This document shows positions 26,104 to 38,173 of a stretch of 64,000 nucleotides of DNA, one piece after another; positions within the stretch are counted from its first letter, which is position 1; each line of letters starts with the position of its first letter. The position numbers were made by a program, and so were the translations under genes. The notes beneath the pieces are model-generated. The model did not search any database and was not told the origin of the DNA. It saw nothing but the letters and a program-made list of their open reading frames with translations. Origin of the DNA: Xestospongia bergquistia (lineage: Eukaryota; Porifera; Demospongiae; Haplosclerida; Petrosiidae); contig OZ014417.1 of NCBI GenBank assembly GCA_963965975.1, positions 8,166,246-8,230,245 on the forward strand, given 5' to 3'.

Positions 26104-28161
26104 TTACAATTCTGTTCTGTAATCTTTTGTTGTTCCTTTATTATTCACAAGAAAAGTTTCATAAATTGTTACTGGGTCCTCTGGACTTAAACGATGAAAT
26201 GATATCGACTCCTCTAGTGACAAAGTTTTTGGATGATAATTTTCAGGTTGATTCTAATGATAAAAATGTACACATGTACAGTGATAGCTCATTACCTGAT
26301 GAAATAGAGATGAATGAACTAGTGTAATATCTAGCATTTTTGCTAATGTGCCAAGAAACATGTCATCTGGATAATCATGTGATGGACATGTGATTCCAGA
26401 TGATGTAATCATCTCAACAGCCACTCTACTAAGTATAACGCTTTAAAAGACAAAAATATTATTAATAATTATAATAATTATAGGGATATACCCAGAGCCA
26501 GCTGTGGGATACAAGTAACCATGAGGAATGTAACTTTGGTAACCATATAACTCTCCAATTATGAGTGGAATATTGTTGTCATGGCAACCAAGAAAAGACA
26601 GTAGGCGTGGGATACTAATTTAAAAGGTGTGGTCAATTATTTAATATGTATGGTTGTGCTGACCTCAGCAAAGTATCATCATCAGCGATTATTATCCATT
26701 TTATTTTTTTATGTTTTATGACTTTCTGTAAAATAGTTAATAATTTTGTACAATGTCCTAAAGAAATTTGAAACATTGCTACTTATAATTAGAATATGTT
26801 ATGGTACCTCTTTCAGTATTAGTTACTCCCACAGATATTGTCCGATAACGTTCATCTTCAACATCACTAAAGTACTGCATAGTGGGTGGGGCTTGTAATG
26901 TCACCCATGTCTTGAGTTGAATAGGAACTAAGAATGGATAAATAGAAATACAAATGGATGGTTATATGAGTTAATTCACATACTGCGATGTTCATGATAT
27001 TTCTGACATGTTTTAATAGCTATAAATACGTCTTCAGCTGGTTTCTATGACAACCAAAAACATTGTTATTTTCAACAATGTTTTTACTTACACAATTTAA
27101 TTTAATTTTTTTACATGTTGTGACACACTGGTTGCTATGGTAATGCTGTGTTTCTTCTGCACACAACTCAGTTACATGTGTTAATAAAACACCATTAGGA
27201 TGAGTGGGCGGTGGTTGAGGGTGGAGCTCTGATGGAGAAGGATATCTCATATATTTCAGGAACAGCGATAACTGATGAAAGATAGATTATACTTGCAATG
27301 AAATGGACATATATTACCTCAAATAATGGATCAATAGTGAAAGTTGGATTAAAGTCCATCCATTTATCAGCAGCTCTATAAATCCATAATAATATCTATA
27401 CATCCATTTTGCTTAAATTGATCCATTAATACCTTCTTAAGACTTCTCTACTCATAACATATCCTGCACATTCTAATGGATACATTATGGAGTCCTCTCC
27501 TATAGGAGCAAAATGATGAATCATACTTAATTTTTGATCTTGTAATCCATGCCCCAAGTAATAAGGTTGTAGATGAGGATCCTGTAATTAATTAATGTGG
27601 GTGTGTAATTAATTGTGTGGGCGTGAGGAGATACCTTATAATTTTTAAGTAATTTTGTTAGCAGTGAGAAGTTAATAATAGTATTTTGTTTAGCCAATAG
27701 AAACCAGTCAGTATTATTATATTGTGTATAGAGTCTGTGATATAAATGGATGAATAGATAGATAAATGGACAGATGGACGCAGTAATGGATACATACTTT
27801 GTTAATACTGGTAGTACTAATCTAGTCTCCATATCTGAGAACAATGTATGTGTTGTAATTAGTGTTGTAGTCATCTGATAATAAACAATAAACATATTAC
27901 TATTGTGTTTCATGATTATTACTTGTAAGTTTAGTTGTTGTAAATTTGAACTCCATTGAGAGAGTGTTTGGTTTATATCTTCAAAATTTGACTCATAATT
28001 TTGAGAGAGTAAAATAATTATCAGTGAAGAATTCTTCTCTTCTAAACAGAAATAAGAACTCATGAATATCGTTAAAACTACTTACTACATGACGTTAAAG
28101 AGAAGAGAAGAACAACGAGTAATAAAAGAGATAGTCTCTGGTCTCCTTTACTGAGTTTCAT
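26104..28161 (-). CDS. B3GLCT: Beta-1,3-glucosyltransferase of O-fucosylated TSR domains
   Basis: Thirteen exons: 28086-28161, 27923-28041, 27798-27874, 27635-27734, 27433-27581, 27318-27375, 27092-27271, 26984-27044, 26808-26927, 26664-26757, 26492-26614, 26296-26440, 26104-26253; 483 residues, close to human 498. Exon 1 encodes a signal peptide (MKLSKGDQRLSLLLLVVLLF). The catalytic half has VFIAIKTCQKYH, NTERGHC, the metal-binding ADDDTL, GELYGY and PDDMFLG with LFHQ. The protein ends in RTEL, a KDEL-like ER-retention signal comparable to REEL in the human enzyme. It adds glucose to O-fucose on thrombospondin repeats in the ER as quality control. Introns hold TGGA-type simple repeats. Confidence 0.93.
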
Positions 28162-28317
28162 TGACAGGAAGACTTAAACTTAACTTTAAAGTTACACTTA
28201 CCAGATGTGAGTAACATCTACCACTCCCACAGCATTTATAATGCTTTATCAATGAGTTATATTATAAAATTGAGTTAACATTTTATTTGTGGAAAGAACA
28301 AGTTATGTATCTACATG

Positions 28318-29782
28318 TTAAGTTCTTGATTGGTGGCCCAGACGTGATTTTAATTCTTTCTTTCGTTGAGAATCTATTTTCCATCTCAAATCATTCTTGT
28401 CTTCTTTCTCTTCCATACTGTCACTATGTAATGTCCTAAAGACCTCATTCTCCATGTCTTCAATATCATTCTTTCTTCTCTTTGATGGACTAATTAATGG
28501 AATAATTGAAGGGGTAGTCTCATCCAATACTTCTATCTCCATATCCTCAGTCCCAATCTCATGTTCTTCACCAGTACTGGTTCCAGACCACTCAAATCCA
28601 CGTTTACGTTCCAGTTTTTGCCTAAAGTAAGTCAACAATAAACAAGTAAGTTTAAACAGGAGATTGATCAATGCAAAGTCTATAAAAAATATTACTAAGT
28701 AAATGACCTCAAATCTTTTCTTTGTCCTTTATTAACTTGATATGAAGGTAAGTTAGGATTACCATATTTCCTATAGTATTTACTACGACTGGCTGATCCC
28801 TGCTCCTTAACATCTAATGTTGTAGCAAAACGTAACAATAATTGTTTAGAAGTCCTGTAATGTTCTCCTAGACGCCATACAGGAGTATATATACCCTCTG
28901 ATAATTTGTCTCTTTCTTTCTCTTCAACAACTGGATAGAGTCCTTTACCATAGAATGCTCTATGTGTTGATGTGGGATCATCCCATACAGCCACACCTAT
29001 GAGCAAATGGAAATGGACTCATAGACACAAATATAGATAAAATGGATGTATAGAGATAAATGGATGGATACATACATGAGGCATCGTTGATCCATTCTAA
29101 ATAACTCGGTCCATAGTTTTCAAAATATTTAAGAATATCATCTGTACTCAGTTCATTTGTACCATGTATTAATAAAGCATTATTACGAGCCTCTCCTAAT
29201 ATAATAAAATAAAATTACATTAATTATCAATCATATTAACCACACCTCCATCTGGAACAATAGGTAATCTATAAAGTAAAATTGAAAAGTCATTTTGTTA
29301 AATTATATTATTCATACTTTTTAACAGTTTTAACTAATTCTCCATTAATGACAGGGGCAGGTACACCAAATCTATCAGCTCTATGATGTAATTTCTCTAA
29401 AGGAGGTTCGTCAGATCTTTTCATAGATACTTCAGTTCCAAATCGTTCAGCACGTTTAGCTCGTTTCTCAATTGCCTCCTATTATTAGAACAAATAAATT
29501 AAAAAGATAATCTGTACATATATCATACTGCTGATGTGATATCAACTCCAGTAATAAAATTACCGCCACTATTTGTATAACGCCTTCTAGACTGAGAAAT
29601 ATGTAACATATAATTATAACATAATTATTAATTACTATAAGGGGACGATCAATTTCTTGTGTTTTATTAGGGTCTTTTTCTTTATTAATAGGGTTCTCCT
29701 CTTCTTCTATATCCACTTGTTCTTGTTGTAATGTGTCATCTTGATCATGAAGTTGTAACTCGTCTTCAATATCACTTGTCAT
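28318..29782 (-). CDS. NCBP3: Nuclear cap-binding protein subunit 3 (NCBP3-like)
   Basis: Exons 29636-29782, 29529-29591, 29318-29478, 29246-29268, 29076-29195, 28708-28996, 28318-28621; 368 residues, shorter than the human protein (about 620). An acidic N-terminus (EDELQLHDQDDTLQQEQVD) leads to FITGVDITSAEAIEKRAKRAERFG. The RRM-like core follows (NNALLIHGTNELSTDDILKYFENYGPSYLEWINDASCVAVW), then LLLRFATTLDVKEQGSASRSKYYRKYGNPN, a block typical of this family. The C-terminus is acidic/basic with an NLS-like SPKRRKND. The protein binds capped RNA with the exon-junction and TREX machinery during export. ATG 29782 is the first in frame. It is a same-strand neighbour of B3GLCT; the missing length is mostly low-complexity tail. 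Confidence 0.85.
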
Positions 29783-29926
29783 TTCTTTTGTTGACACACC
29801 CCTACTTGTTAATGAGATTCATGACCACTTAATTATAGCTGAAACAATAATTTTTTATTTAAAAAAATACACTGAATTCAAAATAAGTTCAAAGCAGCAG
29901 TTTAAGTTTTAACACACTTTGGACAG

Positions 29927-31580
29927 TCAGTACCAATTTTTATCAACATTAACACCTAACATAGAGAGAGAATATATAATATTTTATAAATATAATTATA
30001 TAATTATTTGTGACTAGAAATGTTGTTAAGATCTGTATAATAAAAAGAGATTCATTTATTAATTCACATGTACATGTACTAGTAGAATAAGAAGCATTAT
30101 TATAATAGTTTTAATAATTTAATGCAACATTTGAGAACAGTAATATTAATGTCACTTAACAAGAACTTATATAGCTAACTTCATAAAAATTTTAGGTGAT
30201 TTTGTGATGTGAGCCAATTTTCAAGAGTCCATGGTTTGAATTAAAAAATGATAAGTAATGAAATCATTTGAATTTTTTTATAAAGTTAGCTATATAGTTC
30301 CTTGTTAAATAAAGTAATTATTAGTGCTCATTAAAGTCTATAATAGAATAATATTATCATGAGTTATATCATATGTACCGCAGACAATGGCATTGCCAAC
30401 ATATTGTTTCATAGTAGGATGAGACCAGCCACCAAATGGTTCAAAATCAGAGAAAGAAGGATTAGGAGGAGTCTCATAATGAGCATACCTACAAGATCAT
30501 AATAAATTAATAAATTAATATTGTCTTCTTATACCATAGTTGATGACTTGATCCTCCAGTGTAGTTTAATGACATTATCTCATCCCATTGGGAATAACTT
30601 GAATATATTCCAACATTCTTGTATTGCTAATAGTTAGATTAAAGTGGATGATTTAGAAAATTAATAATCTTTAAATGATAAACAATAATGTTATTAGTTG
30701 TTGTTTTCAGTTTCAGGTGATAAATAATTGATAAAATGGATACATAAATACAAAATGGATACATAGAACTAACACTTGCGGCAGATAACAATTCTTCAAA
30801 AAACTTTTGATTAGCAGTTTTACTCCCCAACCAATATTGAGGACCCTATAATAACAAGATATAATTCATTATCAGTAGTTGTGTCATTTACCTCAATATC
30901 AAGCCATATTTGTCCATATGGTATACTGCCCATTTCATTTACTATAATACAATATCACAATACAGTTATCATAAATTGATAAGTTGTACTTTGAAAAGTC
31001 AGTCATATGATTAATATCGGATCATAACAGTCAATATATTATGACATGATATACACACATAGAGAGATCAGATATGCAAAAAGTCAACTTTGTGTGTGTG
31101 TTTTTAATTCCTTACTTCTACTTTACTTATATATATATTATATTAATACTTGAAGACTACATTTACCTAACTATTACATTATTGTATATATTTCAACATA
31201 CAGAGGTCTATATCTTACCCATCTCTTTGACTTGATCTGAAGCTGATTTGCTACACGTTGGAGATGGAAACAAATAGACATCAACATATTGGATTCCTGC
31301 AGCATGAGCATTAGCTACAGTATGTACAGCATTGTAATCTGGTTCACCTATGAATGGAGAAGATAACACTTATAATTATACTGACTATGTACTTACAGGT
31401 ACTTCGATATGCTCTAACAATTGCAAAGCTGTAGTTATTTGTTTTTAAACAGGAGAAATCAGATATTGACACAAGTGAGGAGACATCAACTCCATATGTT
31501 CCAGCTAATGTCTGTACAGTCTTTGCTTCAGGTACTTCAGCTGAAAACAACAAGAGAAGAATGATACAATAAAAATACAT
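29927..31580 (-). CDS. Secreted GH25-type lysozyme
   Basis: Exons 31397-31580, 31219-31347, 30892-30941, 30774-30845, 30535-30626, 30379-30488, 29927-29955; 221 residues. A signal peptide ([13 protein letters not shown]) precedes [40 protein letters not shown] with catalytic Asp/Glu (DIE), [17 protein letters not shown] and [12 protein letters not shown] follow, closely paralleling the GH25 lysozymes of nematodes and amoebae. These cleave peptidoglycan and serve in digestion or antibacterial defence. The Cys in RSTCEPDYNA replaces a Gly of the nematode proteins. The last intron (29956-30378) carries a palindromic insertion. It is divergent from TPST (153 bp between starts), with TATATAGC-type sequence in the spacer. 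Confidence 0.9.
30156..30308. mobile_element. Palindromic MITE-like element
   Basis: Two imperfect inverted arms of about 46-48 bp (30156-30202 and 30260-30307) share AACAAG and ATATAGCTAACTT, separated by about 57 bp, inside the last GH25 intron. Outer ends are TTAACAAG/CTTGTTAA, giving a possible TTAA target duplication. No coding capacity. Size and structure fit a foldback MITE, but family and activity are unknown. Confidence 0.5.
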
Positions 31581-31733
31581 TATGACAAGTGTAACGTTTG
31601 GTCAATACCACAGGAAACTATAGTGGTGTAGCCATTTATATAGCTTGTAGTGAGCCACACCTCCAAAATCTAGAAGAGGTGTGGCTTAAAAATTAATTAC
31701 ATGTTTACATAATTATCCTATTGTTCTACTGCA

Positions 31734-32758
31734 ATGACCAAGAAATCACTAAAAACTATAGTAGTGGTCTCCCTATTAATTAATCTGTTATTACTAGGGG
31801 TCATCTTCTTCAAATCTTCATCCCCAACTTGTTACAATGACAACAATGAAGAGAAGAAAGTTGTGTCTGGAAAAGACTGTCTACCTCCTAAACTAGACGC
31901 AATACACTCTACACAGGATGATATTAGTCAGAAACCATATATTTTTATAGGTGGGGTACCAAGTAGTGGGACAACATTAGTAAGAGTAGTATTGGATGCA
32001 CATCCTGATATTCGCTGTGGTGAAGAAACAAGACTAGTGCCTCGAATTCTACAAATGAGAGAAAGATGGCGCAAGGCTGGTCGAGAACACAAACGTCTGA
32101 TAGCTGCTGGTTTAAATGATACTGTTATAAATATAATCATTAGAAACTTTATATCTAATGTTATCGAATTACATGGACCACCAGCTAAATATCTTTGTAA
32201 CAAAGATCCTCTAGCATTAGCACAGATGCAAGATTTACATAAAATGTTTCCTAAAGCAAAGTTCCTTCTTGTAATAAGAGATGGAAGAGCTGTGGCTAAT
32301 TCTATTGTGAGTCGTAATCTCACTATTAGCGGTGTTGACCACAAGAGCTATTTATCTGCTGCATTATTTTGGAATAAAGCTATTGAGAGAATGTGGATGA
32401 ATTGTGAAAGACTAGGTCCTCGTTTTTGTTTAAAAGTTTATTTTGAGAAACTAGTCACTAATCCTAAAGCAGAAATGACTAAAATTTTAAAATTTTTACA
32501 TATTCGTTGGCATGACAACATATTACATCACGAAGAATTTATTGGACATGGAGTGTCATTATCAAAGTGAGTTTATTGAGTGTGTTTATTTTTAATTTAT
32601 TTGTCTATTTTAGAATGGAACCATCAACAAGACAAGTTAGAAATCCAATTAATAAAGCATCTGCTGAAAAATGGAAAAGTAAAATGTCAAAAATAATGCA
32701 AGAGGAGATATGGAACCATTGTCCAATGTTAAGAAAATTAGGTTATAAACCAAATTAA
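31734..32758 (+). CDS. TPST: Tyrosylprotein sulfotransferase
   Basis: Exons 31734-32566 and 32614-32758; 325 residues. It is a type II membrane protein with a short cytosolic tail and a Golgi anchor (TIVVVSLLINLLLLGVIFF). The PAPS-binding loop reads GGVPSSGTTLVR, then LDAHPDIRCGEETRLVPRIL with the catalytic Glu, YLCNKDPLALAQM with the conserved Lys, and LVIRDGRAVANSIVSR for the 3'-phosphate. The enzyme sulfates tyrosines of secreted and membrane proteins in the trans-Golgi. Odd point: vertebrate TPSTs have PRSGTT, and the Arg there is Ser here. The rest of the active-site region looks normal. 3' neighbour SGSM is convergent, 217 bp away. Confidence 0.94.
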
Positions 32759-32975
32759 TGACAGGGTGTTTCCCCATAATATAGAAGAGGGTCTTGTATT
32801 ATTAGAGACTGGTTCTGGTAACTGTTATTGTATATTTTTTGAATCTTTATCAGATTTCCTTTCAATTTAATAATTACAAAAACGAAGTAAATATTGAGTC
32901 TCTGAAAATTATTTACAATGAATGTATGAAGTTATAATGCATGGATTAAAATGTATGATAATTTTAAAATGTATT

Positions 32976-35900
32976 TTAAAGAGCTCCTTGAAGATCTGTG
33001 ATAGTAGCTTGAGCAACTGCTATAATTTTTTTGCAATTAAAAACTTTTGTTTCAGCGAGTTCTAAATATCAAAATGGATCAATAAAAAAGAAATGGATAC
33101 ATAAAATGACATACCTGTAAAGAGGTTTAAAATTTCACTAGGATCAAGTTGTGCATCCATAATAGCTCCCCTAAAAATAGATCAACTGTTAGTCACATGA
33201 TTATCATGTGATCACTCACTTGAATTCAAGAAGTAAAGCAAATGCAATGAAGACTTCAAAATGTTCAGTGGTTACATGTCGTGCTGCCCAACTTGTCTCC
33301 CACAAATGAAATATATCATTGTAACAAAATTCTATCAGATAATCAGGTATTATTTTAAATTATTTTTAGAATACCTCTTTTAAAATTAACTAGAAACCAG
33401 CGATATGTGTAGAACAAAGCATCTCCCATTGGTTGATCATTGAGGTATTGAAAGAAATCATTCTCAAGTATCTATGTATTATAAAAAGATAGTTATTTTT
33501 AATGATTAGTTTTACTTGTAGCAGAGATTGAAGATTAGCCATTCTTTGTGATACACCAGGTTTAGGTGGGAAACAATACTCCATTGTTGACATCAAATTA
33601 GTAAAACAAGCAAATGCAAGTTCCTCTATAAATAAATTCACATTTGAATATTTGTCGTTACGTGAAGAAATTTACCATTTTCAAAGACCACTAAAAGTGG
33701 TGCTAATAAATCACACATTCCTTGTGAATAGCCATTGGACAAATTCTGCCAAATATAACTGTGGAAGAATGTCACATGACTATCATATGATCACCATGTG
33801 ATATACCTTGTGATTATATTACGTAATTTGGTTAGATTTTGCGGGACTTTAAAAAACCTTTAAGATAAAATGATAGATACATTTTGAAACTGAAAATAAC
33901 ATACTGATAATCTCTATCACATCGCGGTATATCTTTATCAATCTTAAACAATTCGTCTAAAAATAATCTCTCTCGTTTACTTAGCTCCTCCCCTTCTGAA
34001 TGATCTGTCCTTTCCTCTGAGGGGTCTCGATTAGGTGGGTGTGGTCTTAATTCACCACCATCACTACTTCCACTTGTTCGTGGTCTGTCTGATAATATTG
34101 GAGTGTCTTCGCAGCCGGAGTCATTTTCTTCTTCACTAGAGACCATGTGATCATCATGTGACTGGATTTCATCCTCTAGTACAATTAAGTCAGGAATAGG
34201 ATCATGAGTATCATTATCAGTCTGAGCATGCTCAGTAGTATGTCCATTGGCTGTCAGGCCAAGTCGGATGGCTAAACTGGTTGCTGTAGGGTCGTTGTTA
34301 TGGTAATGTTGTCGTTCAAGTGTCCGCCATTTTTTTAATGTATTACGATAGACATGTTTCTGATCTTTCAATATGGCCTCCAATTCTGCAGGTGTTGAGA
34401 GGCTGGGAAACACACCCAAAAGATATGGCCATACCTAGATGAGGTATAACAAGTAAAACAGGCTTTGTAAACCAGTTTATCTACAAACTTGTGGTCTGAG
34501 ATGACTATCTATTCCTCCATTATAGACAGCTTGTAAAACTTTAATCCAAGTTTGCTCCTATTATTAATAATAAAATTAATAATTAATTAGTATAGAAATA
34601 GGTGTGGCTTACATCTCGTTTTAAGAGATATTCTTGCCACAAAGTTTCATCTAATCTCTCAAAGGTATGATAAGTTATCTCAAAGTCACCAGGAAGTGGT
34701 GAGGGTGGGAGAGATTGTGTGAGGATGAGATGAGAAAGGGAGGTCTTTACTCGTGCAATATGTCGACAATAGGACAACCCTATTAATAATATTAATTTAT
34801 TTAATTAATTAATGATAGTCTTACAGCTGTAGAAATATCGTGCAAGTAATTGACTTGAGACTTTAGTTTGGAACTTCTCTAATAAGTATCTACAAAAACA
34901 ATGACATATGTTGCCATGACAACAATGAACTAACTTTCTAGAATTTTGCTTTTTTAGAGACACTTGATTTTGTCTCAATGGAAGACTACTCTCTTTAGTG
35001 GGTGTGGCTACATTAGGTTGCACAAATTGACCACTAAGTTGGTTGCCAATAGCAACAGATACAGACTGTGAGCTGGTACCATTATTAAAGGAAGAAAAGG
35101 ACATTGAAGGTGATGACACTCGTTGATGAGGGGTAGCTCCTGTATTTAGTTCTATAATCAAATATCAATTAACAAGGGGCAATCTCATTACCATTTTCCA
35201 TCCATTCAGGTTCTTCATTGTGTGGTTGTTTTGTAAACCTCACTCTGAAGACTTGGTTCCATACTGGAGGAAACCCCCACATATCACTATCAGTAATTGG
35301 ATATATTGGAGTACCATGAACAGCAATGTTTCTAGGAAGTTAGTGATAAAGTTGTAAATAACTAATTATGAAACAATTCCCTCATCAAATTTAATTGTTC
35401 AATTGTCATTCTTATCCTCTCTTGTAATTGTATTAACATACTTTATTGTGGAGGAAATGCTGGTTGATCTCGGTATAGTATTAATCTGCTGTTGCCGTAG
35501 AAACCAAAGTGGTGGCTCCAAGCATCCTTGTGGGTGGAGTCCATTCTCCAATGCATCCAAAAATGATAACATTGACGATGGCTAAAAAAATTTTAAAATG
35601 ATTAGCTTAAATTATTTGAAATACTTGAGGGAAAGTTAATGATGGATATGCAATCCCATTATATCCTATTAATATAAGGACAGCATCATCTTGTTCTGGT
35701 CCTTGATGACAATGTAAATGTGCTACATCGTGAGTTACATCAACTGAAAGAACATGTACCCATTCCAAACTGTACGAGGGATATCAATATTAGGATAGGA
35801 AATTATTACATTACCTTGTTCCATTAATTAGAGTATTTGGTAGCCATTTAATGAACAGGGTTTCCTCCAATTGAATTAATGTTAGATAACCTTGAAGAGG

Positions 35901-36980
35901 AGCTTTAACCCCCGGCTATAATGAGAGATAATTTCATTATCAAATAAAGAGTGGGAGTGGCTTACAGGTGTCATTAATATATTATTTTTTCCATACAGAC
36001 AAGACGCCATTGAACTTTTGTACAAACTTTGAACATGTTGCCACATCTCAGCACTAGGTGTCTCCTGAACTACTAATGAATCAGTATTGGGTATAACCCT
36101 ATAGTTATTAAAATTAATTAAATATTAATTAAATGTGGGTGGTACTTGTGTCTGCTGACAAGTTCAGTTGGTCCAGGACTAAGTACTGAAGAATCTATTG
36201 TCTTCATACGAGAAATGGACAGTGAACAAGGACCATCTATGGATATATAGATTGAAAATGGATGTATAAAAAATAGATAATTCACATAAAATGTAACTAA
36301 CTAATGGACATATAAACTGATCAATGGACACATACAACATAACAATGGACATATATGAACTACTAATGAACACAATAGTCCATTAATTACCCATTAATAA
36401 TACTAATGGACATATAAACTGATCAATGGACACTTTTATGAACTAATAAATGGACACATACAACATAACAATGGACATATATGAACTACTAATAAATACA
36501 AGTCCCTTAATTACCCATTAATGATGCAAATAGTTCACTATAAACAGGATGACACATAATGGAATGTTTATTATAATATAACCTGAAAATAAGAAAGTTG
36601 TTATAATTAACATAAAGGGGGATGTCCCTTACTCAGGTCTCTTTAATAACTCATCAATTATTGGCTTCATTGTTTTTTCAATCATAGCAGTACGAATCCA
36701 CAATATTCTTTGTTCAGATACTGTGTCGCTATGGAAACGAGCATATTCTGGCATGACTCTAAAAATATACGTTAATATCAATGGGTGTGGTTTCAAGTGG
36801 GCGTGGTCATACTTTGATTTATTGTCTCCATAACACATTTGATAAATACTTCTAGCCACAGGAAATATTTTACCAAGTTCCTGCAAGACTCTTCCTGAGG
36901 AAGTGAGTGGATGTCGAACAGTTGGAGTAGAAGTATATCGTCTACGAACACCATAACTTAATATGTTATCTACTGATACT

Positions 36981-37018
<38 letters not shown>

Positions 37019-37519
37019 GTGAGTAAAGGGAGAAATGAGGGACTTACGGCAGAAGGAGATATATGATGGGTGTGTCCAATGTACTTTTTTAGTTGTAGCA
37101 GTTGTTTCAAGTAATTGTTTAGCCTGTGTGTGTGTAGAGATCATGTGACAATCACGTGACATATAAAGTCCACAACATGGAATGTAGCATGCAACAATTG
37201 AAAACACACACTATGTTGATGTAAGGACACATACTGATAAACCATAGTATGATATATTGTATAGGAAAACCTTCCAATGTCACAGAGTTTAATTTGACTA
37301 TATTTGGAGGTTGGTAGTAAAGTGAAGATAGGATATATGCCAAGTCTTGACACACAATCCCACGTCTTGTAGCTTAGAATAACACATTATTCATCCATTA
37401 GTCCATTTGTCCATTCATCAATCATTCATCCATCCATCAAACTATCTATCCATCTTTACCTCTTGTTTACACTGTTGTAGTAACTTTTCATAATATGCTA
37501 TAAATTTTGTAGACTCCAT
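32976..37519 (-). CDS. RUN-TBC Rab GTPase-activating protein, SGSM1/2-like
   Basis: Twenty-three exons, 962 residues: 37460-37519, 37048-37123, 36813-36978, 36633-36758, 36515-36582, 36146-36236, 35966-36098, 35815-35915, 35625-35769, 35442-35581, 35192-35331, 34935-35151, 34825-34889, 34613-34779, 34489-34557, 33905-34434, 33807-33857, 33676-33758, 33516-33625, 33375-33471, 33220-33331, 33115-33170, 32976-33061. The RUN domain ([20 protein letters not shown]) is followed by a PH-like middle ([32 protein letters not shown]). The TBC domain starts at [17 protein letters not shown] and is split by an acidic insert. It continues in [32 protein letters not shown] and [11 protein letters not shown]. 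The arginine finger of TBC domains (IxxDxxR) is recognisable as [16 protein letters not shown] proteins regulate Rap and Rab GTPases. Intron 36237-36514 has a tandem duplication. Confidence 0.92.
36301..36518. repeat. Tandem duplication of about 102 bp overlapping an exon end
   Basis: CTAATGGACATATAAACTGA at 36301 recurs at 36403, and the sequence after it repeats with small indels up to CATTAATTACCCATTAAT. The right copy reaches the true 5' splice site of SGSM exon 5 (minus strand, 36515), so the left copy contains a decoy ATTAATGG/GTAATTAA donor at about 36390. Confidence 0.75.
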
Positions 37520-38173
37520 TATACAGTGCGTATATGAGACCTGTTGAGATAGTTGTCATAGTAACTAAATAACTAAGGTAATAAGGACGGCTGTTGTCAT
37601 ACATACATGACTGGGTACAATGAGAATTTTGTCTACACTCTATTGTGACGAACATTAACATAATGTTAGTTAATGTGACCATTAGCACAATCTACTTTGT
37701 TGCAAAATACAATGTAATTAACATAACTATATGTAACTAAATATATATATATCTATTATAAATTGTGAGGGTATTTTTCTGATAATAACTTTATCTATTA
37801 TAACACATTCTAGAACAAGAAGCTATATTTCTACAACATTTTACAATCATATTACAATCTACTATAATATATACATATATATATATATACAATTAAATAA
37901 TGCGCTAGCGAAGACTATTTCAGTCTTATCGTTTAACTTACTGACTAGTTCTGTATCGTTGTGAATTGACAGCTCTCTATTGACTAGGTTAAAGACACTT
38001 GTTGCTGCAAACCCTGTGCCAAGTCACACATCTGTATTGTATGTGGTGGGCGTGGTCAAGGACCACGCCCATGTTTGTTATTATAACGAACACAAGGTCG
38101 TCTTTATCTAAGTAAGTTATAAAGGGTCTCTCCATATATAAATTATTTTATTCTTTTTAGATTTATTAAGAGA
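37520..38173. other. Divergent upstream region with 5' UTR intron
   Basis: 654 bp between SGSM and carboxypeptidase starts. A probable 49-nt 5' UTR intron of the carboxypeptidase runs from GTAAGT at 38112 to the TTTTTAG ending at 38160. The spacer holds AT-rich runs (37740-37750, 37870-37890) and an inverted repeat GGGCGTGGTCAAGGACCACGCCC around 38047-38069. Confidence 0.5.

Noticed and set aside
37124..37459. Extra SGSM exon in the first intron (open frame at about 37264-37370)
   Set aside because: Joining 37460 directly to 37123 keeps phase and matches the family's N-terminus; inclusion of the extra stretch breaks the frame with the best donors.
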